This document shows positions 61,242-64,000 of a DNA stretch of 64,000 bases, one piece after another. The notes beneath the pieces are model-generated. The model was not told the DNA's origin and did no database searches. It saw nothing but the letters and a program-made list of their open reading frames with translations. Source of the DNA: Sphingobacterium alimentarium (GTDB lineage Bacteria > Bacteroidota > Bacteroidia > Sphingobacteriales > Sphingobacteriaceae). Positions within the stretch are counted from its first letter, which is position 1. Every line of letters begins with the position of its first letter. The DNA lies in assembly GCF_004342685.1 (NCBI RefSeq), contig NZ_SMBZ01000002.1, positions 117,166 through 181,165 of the forward strand, read 5' to 3'. Both the position numbers and the translations under genes were made by a program.

Positions 61242-63245
61242 ATGGCAAACAACCTTCTACATGAAAACTCTCCCTATCTGAAACAACACGCACACAATCC
61301 CGTGCATTGGTTTCCATGGGGTCAAGAAGCCTTGAACAAAGCAAAGGAAGAAAATAAACTCATCATAATAAGCATTGGCTATTCGGCCTGCCACTGGTGC
61401 CACGTCATGGAACGCGAAAGTTTCGAAAATGACGCCATTGCGGAGACGATGAATAAGTTTTACGTATCGATCAAAATTGACCGAGAGGAAAGGCCGGACA
61501 TCGATCAAATCTACATGATAGCCGTCCAACTGATGACGAATGCTGGAGGCTGGCCTTTGAATGTAATTTGTTTGCCGGATGGAAGACCTATTTATGGAGG
61601 CACCTATTTCAAACCCCAAGATTGGCAAAATGTACTCTTGCAGATCGCACAGATGTGGGAAAAATCGCCAGAAACGGCCATCGATTATGCCGAAAGACTG
61701 ACTGCGGGAATAAATAAGGCGGAGAAACTTCCTATTGCCCCGATTCCTGAGGAATATACACTGCTCGATATAAAATCCATCGTACTACCTTGGAAAGAAC
61801 AATTTGACTTTCGTGATGGCGGCTATAGACGAGCACCAAAATTTCCTTTACCGAATAATTGGTTGTTTTTCTTGCGCTATGGCGTATTGGCAGAGGATGA
61901 TGACACCTTACAACATGTACACTTTACGTTGGAAAAAATTGCCAATGGCGGAATATACGATCATATTGGCGGCGGCTTTGCGCGCTATTCTGTAGATGGC
62001 AAATGGCATGTTCCACATTTCGAAAAAATGCTGTATGATAATGGTCAATTAATCAGCTTATATAGCGAAGCCTATCAGCAGAAACCTTCTTTGTTGTACA
62101 AGAATGTGGTCTTCGAAACCATCGCTTGGGCCCAACGTGAAATGCTCGCGCCCAATGGTGGATTCTACTCGGCTTTGGATGCCGATAGTGAGGGTGTAGA
62201 AGGCAAGTTCTATACATTTGGCTACAGCGAATTTGACATCTTGAAAGACGATGCGGATATTGCTCGTGAATATTTTAATATTACACCTGATGGCAATTGG
62301 TCGGAGGAGCAGATAAATATCCCCTTCGTGCAGCCGTCCAATCAGCAGCTCATTCAAGAAGCGGGATTCACCCCAGAAGAATGGGATAGCTATATCAATG
62401 AAATTAAAGCCAAACTATTAGACTACCGCAGCAATCGCGTTCGTCCGGGTTTGGACCACAAGCAATTGACAACATGGAATGCACTCATGCTCAAAGGACT
62501 GGTAGATGCATACCGTATTTTTGGCGATGAATCGCATCTAGAGCTTGCACTTAATGTGGCTCATTTCATCCAAAAGCATTGTACCGTAGACAATAATACC
62601 CTGTTGCATCAGCCCAAAGACAGCAATCGACAAATTGAAGCTTTCTTGGATGATTATGCTTTTACCATCGAAGCATTTGTGGTATTGTTCGAGGCTACAT
62701 TCGATGAGAAGTGGATTTATGCAGCACAAGAATTGGCTTACAAAGCCATCGATTTATTTTATGATGGCCACGCAAAGACCTTTTATTACACCTCCAAGAT
62801 TGCCGAAGAGCTCATTGCCCGCAAGAGTGAGATTATGGACAATGTCATCCCCTCTTCCTCGTCTACCTTTACACGGCAGCTGTACCGTCTAGGCTTGCTA
62901 TTGGATAATGAAGATTTTACGGCTATAGCCGATCAGGTTTTCGCCAATGTATTCCCTTACATCAAGAGTTACGGCTCTGCATATTCCAATTGGGCTATTC
63001 AATTATTAGAGCACCATTACGGAACCAATGAGATTGCATTGACCGGGAAAAATGCGCTAGATTGGCGCAAGGAGCTTGACGCTAAGACCTATATTCCCAA
63101 CAAAATTTACCTCGGAGGAACAAAAAGTACACTTCCTTTGTTAATAAATAAAGAACAATTGGAGTCAAAAGCATACCTTTGTCGTAATAAGACCTGTAGT
63201 CTTCCTCAACCGTCGATTACACACTTATTAGAATTAATTAAATAA
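61242..63245 (+). CDS. DUF255 thioredoxin-domain protein (YyaL/SSP411 family)
   Basis: 667 residues, the usual family length. The N-terminal thioredoxin-like domain has CHWC at residues 50-53 ([16 protein letters not shown]), followed by [15 protein letters not shown] and [22 protein letters not shown]. The rest is a six-hairpin-like alpha barrel ([55 protein letters not shown] segment, [20 protein letters not shown]). The physiological reaction is not known to me. It follows SixA by 21 bp. Confidence 0.9.
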   Translation: MANNLLHENSPYLKQHAHNPVHWFPWGQEALNKAKEENKLIIISIGYSACHWCHVMERESFENDAIAETMNKFYVSIKIDREERPDIDQIYMIAVQLMTNAGGWPLNVICLPDGRPIYGGTYFKPQDWQNVLLQIAQMWEKSPETAIDYAERLTAGINKAEKLPIAPIPEEYTLLDIKSIVLPWKEQFDFRDGGYRRAPKFPLPNNWLFFLRYGVLAEDDDTLQHVHFTLEKIANGGIYDHIGGGFARYSVDGKWHVPHFEKMLYDNGQLISLYSEAYQQKPSLLYKNVVFETIAWAQREMLAPNGGFYSALDADSEGVEGKFYTFGYSEFDILKDDADIAREYFNITPDGNWSEEQINIPFVQPSNQQLIQEAGFTPEEWDSYINEIKAKLLDYRSNRVRPGLDHKQLTTWNALMLKGLVDAYRIFGDESHLELALNVAHFIQKHCTVDNNTLLHQPKDSNRQIEAFLDDYAFTIEAFVVLFEATFDEKWIYAAQELAYKAIDLFYDGHAKTFYYTSKIAEELIARKSEIMDNVIPSSSSTFTRQLYRLGLLLDNEDFTAIADQVFANVFPYIKSYGSAYSNWAIQLLEHHYGTNEIALTGKNALDWRKELDAKTYIPNKIYLGGTKSTLPLLINKEQLESKAYLCRNKTCSLPQPSITHLLELIK

Positions 63246-63250
63246 AAACG

Positions 63251-63266
63251 AGACCTTTAAAGGTCT
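63251..63266. promoter_or_regulatory. 16-bp palindrome between the DUF255 and FKBP genes
   Basis: AGACCTTTAAAGGTCT is a perfect inverted repeat 15 nt before the FKBP ATG. It could be a weak terminator (no T run) or an operator. Confidence 0.35.
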
Positions 63267-63281
63267 TCAAAAAATCAAACA

Positions 63282-63782
63282 ATGGCAATAGAAAACAACA
63301 ACGTAGTAACGTTGAATTACATTCTTCATACAATCGAAGAAAACGGTGAAAAAACTTTTGTTGAACAAACGACTACAGAAAATCCTTTAACATTTTTATA
63401 TGGTGTAGGTATGATGTTACCTAAATTCGAGGAAAACATCGCTGGACTTAATGAAGGTGATAAAACATCTTTTGACTTAGTAGCGGTAGACGCTTACGGT
63501 GAAAGAGATGATAGAGCTATCGCTCAACTACCAGCTGATATGTTCAAAGAAACTGGTTTACCTCCATTAGGTGAAGTATTACCTTTGCAAGATAATCAAG
63601 GAAATCAATTCCGTGCAGTAGTAGTTGACGTAACTCCAGAAGCAGTAGTGGCTGACTTAAATCACCCTATGGCTGGTAAAACATTGAGCTTCGAAATCGA
63701 AGTATTAAATGTACGTCCTGCGACGCAAGAAGAATTATCACACGGTCACGCTCACGGCGTTGACGGTAGTGAAGGTCACTAA
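63282..63782 (+). CDS. FKBP-type peptidyl-prolyl isomerase, SlyD-like
   Basis: 166 residues. FKBP core: NVVTLNYILHTIEENGEKTFVEQT, ENPLTFLYGVGMMLPKFEENIAGLNEGDKTSFDL. The insert-in-flap domain (DDRAIAQLPADMFKE... to EVLPLQDNQGNQFRAVVVDVTPEAVVADLNHPMAGKTLSFEIEVLNVR) is characteristic of SlyD. The C-terminal tail HGHAHGVDGSEGH is His-rich, consistent with nickel binding, but shorter than in E. coli SlyD. Cytosolic prolyl isomerase and chaperone. Confidence 0.92.
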   Translation: MAIENNNVVTLNYILHTIEENGEKTFVEQTTTENPLTFLYGVGMMLPKFEENIAGLNEGDKTSFDLVAVDAYGERDDRAIAQLPADMFKETGLPPLGEVLPLQDNQGNQFRAVVVDVTPEAVVADLNHPMAGKTLSFEIEVLNVRPATQEELSHGHAHGVDGSEGH

Positions 63783-63785
63783 TAT

Positions 63786-63821
63786 AAAGAGCCGATTCAC
63801 TGCGAATCGGCTCTTTGTTTT
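63786..63821 (+). terminator. Terminator after the SlyD-like gene
   Basis: Perfect 13-bp stem AAAGAGCCGATTC (63786-63798) with 63804-63816, 5-nt loop, T-rich tail. Confidence 0.9.
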
Positions 63822-63921
63822 TTAACTACATATATCAGGATGCTATCTCTCACTGCATTCTAACGCACCTGCCCGCAATCCTATAATTTTTATATTTCAA
63901 ATTAAAGTGGAGTAAATCTCC

Positions 63922-64000
63922 TTATAGTTTTATCGCGCGCAGCATTTCTCTTTTGCCTGGCGCTCCCGGAGCTTTCTCAATGCTAAATCCTAAAGCCTTC
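63922..64000 (-). CDS. mnmD: Partial: C-terminus of probable tRNA methyltransferase MnmD
   Basis: The minus strand encodes KALGFSIEKAPGAPGKREML, then RAIKL and TAA, cut by the window edge. The pattern GF.IEK.PG.PGKREMLRA is what I remember from the C-terminal end of MnmD/MnmC methyltransferase domains, which complete mnm5(s2)U34 in tRNA. Only 25 codons are visible, so the call is tentative. Confidence 0.6.
   Translation of the reverse strand, partial: KALGFSIEKAPGAPGKREMLRAIKL

Overview
The window reads as a chromosomal segment of a Bacteroidota bacterium, most likely a Sphingobacterium or close relative (family Sphingobacteriaceae). The genus is an inference from gene content, not from a search. 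Supporting signs are a SusC/SusD/SusE locus, a GLPGLI-family protein beside a carboxypeptidase-regulatory-like TonB receptor, DUF4834, DUF4254 and DUF2795 proteins, a short histone H1-like protein, AT-rich intergenic DNA, and many promoters that fit the Bacteroidota consensus TAnnTTTG at -7. No phage, insertion sequence, CRISPR array or plasmid gene was seen. This is a housekeeping and cell-envelope region.

Layout. 1-3.8 kb: histone-like protein, then a minus-strand TonB-receptor/GLPGLI pair. 4-8.2 kb: M20 dipeptidase, PlsC acyltransferase, DUF2795 protein and two exported proteins of unknown function. 8.2-12.3 kb: a tryptophan operon (trpD-trpF-trpB-trpA) preceded by a leader peptide with three consecutive Trp codons and a complete-looking attenuator. 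12.4-18.4 kb: SDR oxidoreductase, membrane endonuclease/exonuclease/phosphatase-family protein, a three-gene ABC exporter, asnS and a Sua5/YrdC protein. 18.5-28.9 kb, mostly minus strand: FemAB-like transferase, EamA permease, DUF721 protein, recF, DUF4834 protein, tilS, OstA-like protein (plus strand), a RdgB-type pyrophosphatase and a deoxyhypusine synthase-like protein. 29.2-37.9 kb: a SusCDE glycan-uptake locus, divergent from an MFS sugar transporter, with a LacI-family regulator and a perfect 20-bp operator-like palindrome between the two transcription units. 38.0-45.7 kb: a frameshifted lipoprotein gene, dipeptide epimerase, and glutamate synthase gltB-gltD. 45.9-53.6 kb: nuoHIJKLMN, the membrane half of complex I. 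53.6-60.1 kb: DUF4254 protein and six glycosyltransferases, probably for LPS core or another surface glycan. 60.5-64 kb: tRNA-Ser(GGA), SixA-like phosphatase, a thioredoxin-domain DUF255 protein, an SlyD-like FKBP and the 3' end of a probable mnmD.

The most notable observations are these. (1) A ribosome-mediated trp attenuator: a 15-codon leader MNQFVSNNAWWWHNS, with mutually exclusive antiterminator and terminator pairings drawn by hand from the sequence. It drives an operon that lacks trpE, trpG and trpC. (2) A recurring arrangement in which the -7 box ends only 4-5 nt before the start codon (recF, rdgB, tilS, DUF4254, OstA, SixA), predicting leaderless or nearly leaderless mRNAs. (3) A LacI-type operator placed to control a glycan-uptake locus that has no glycoside hydrolase. 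(4) A lipoprotein gene broken by two single-base deletions in homopolymers, whose stop codon overlaps that of the convergent gene inside a shared terminator loop. (5) An unannotated 37-residue single-pass membrane protein beside the Sus locus. (6) A complex I cluster that begins at nuoH with a TTG start.
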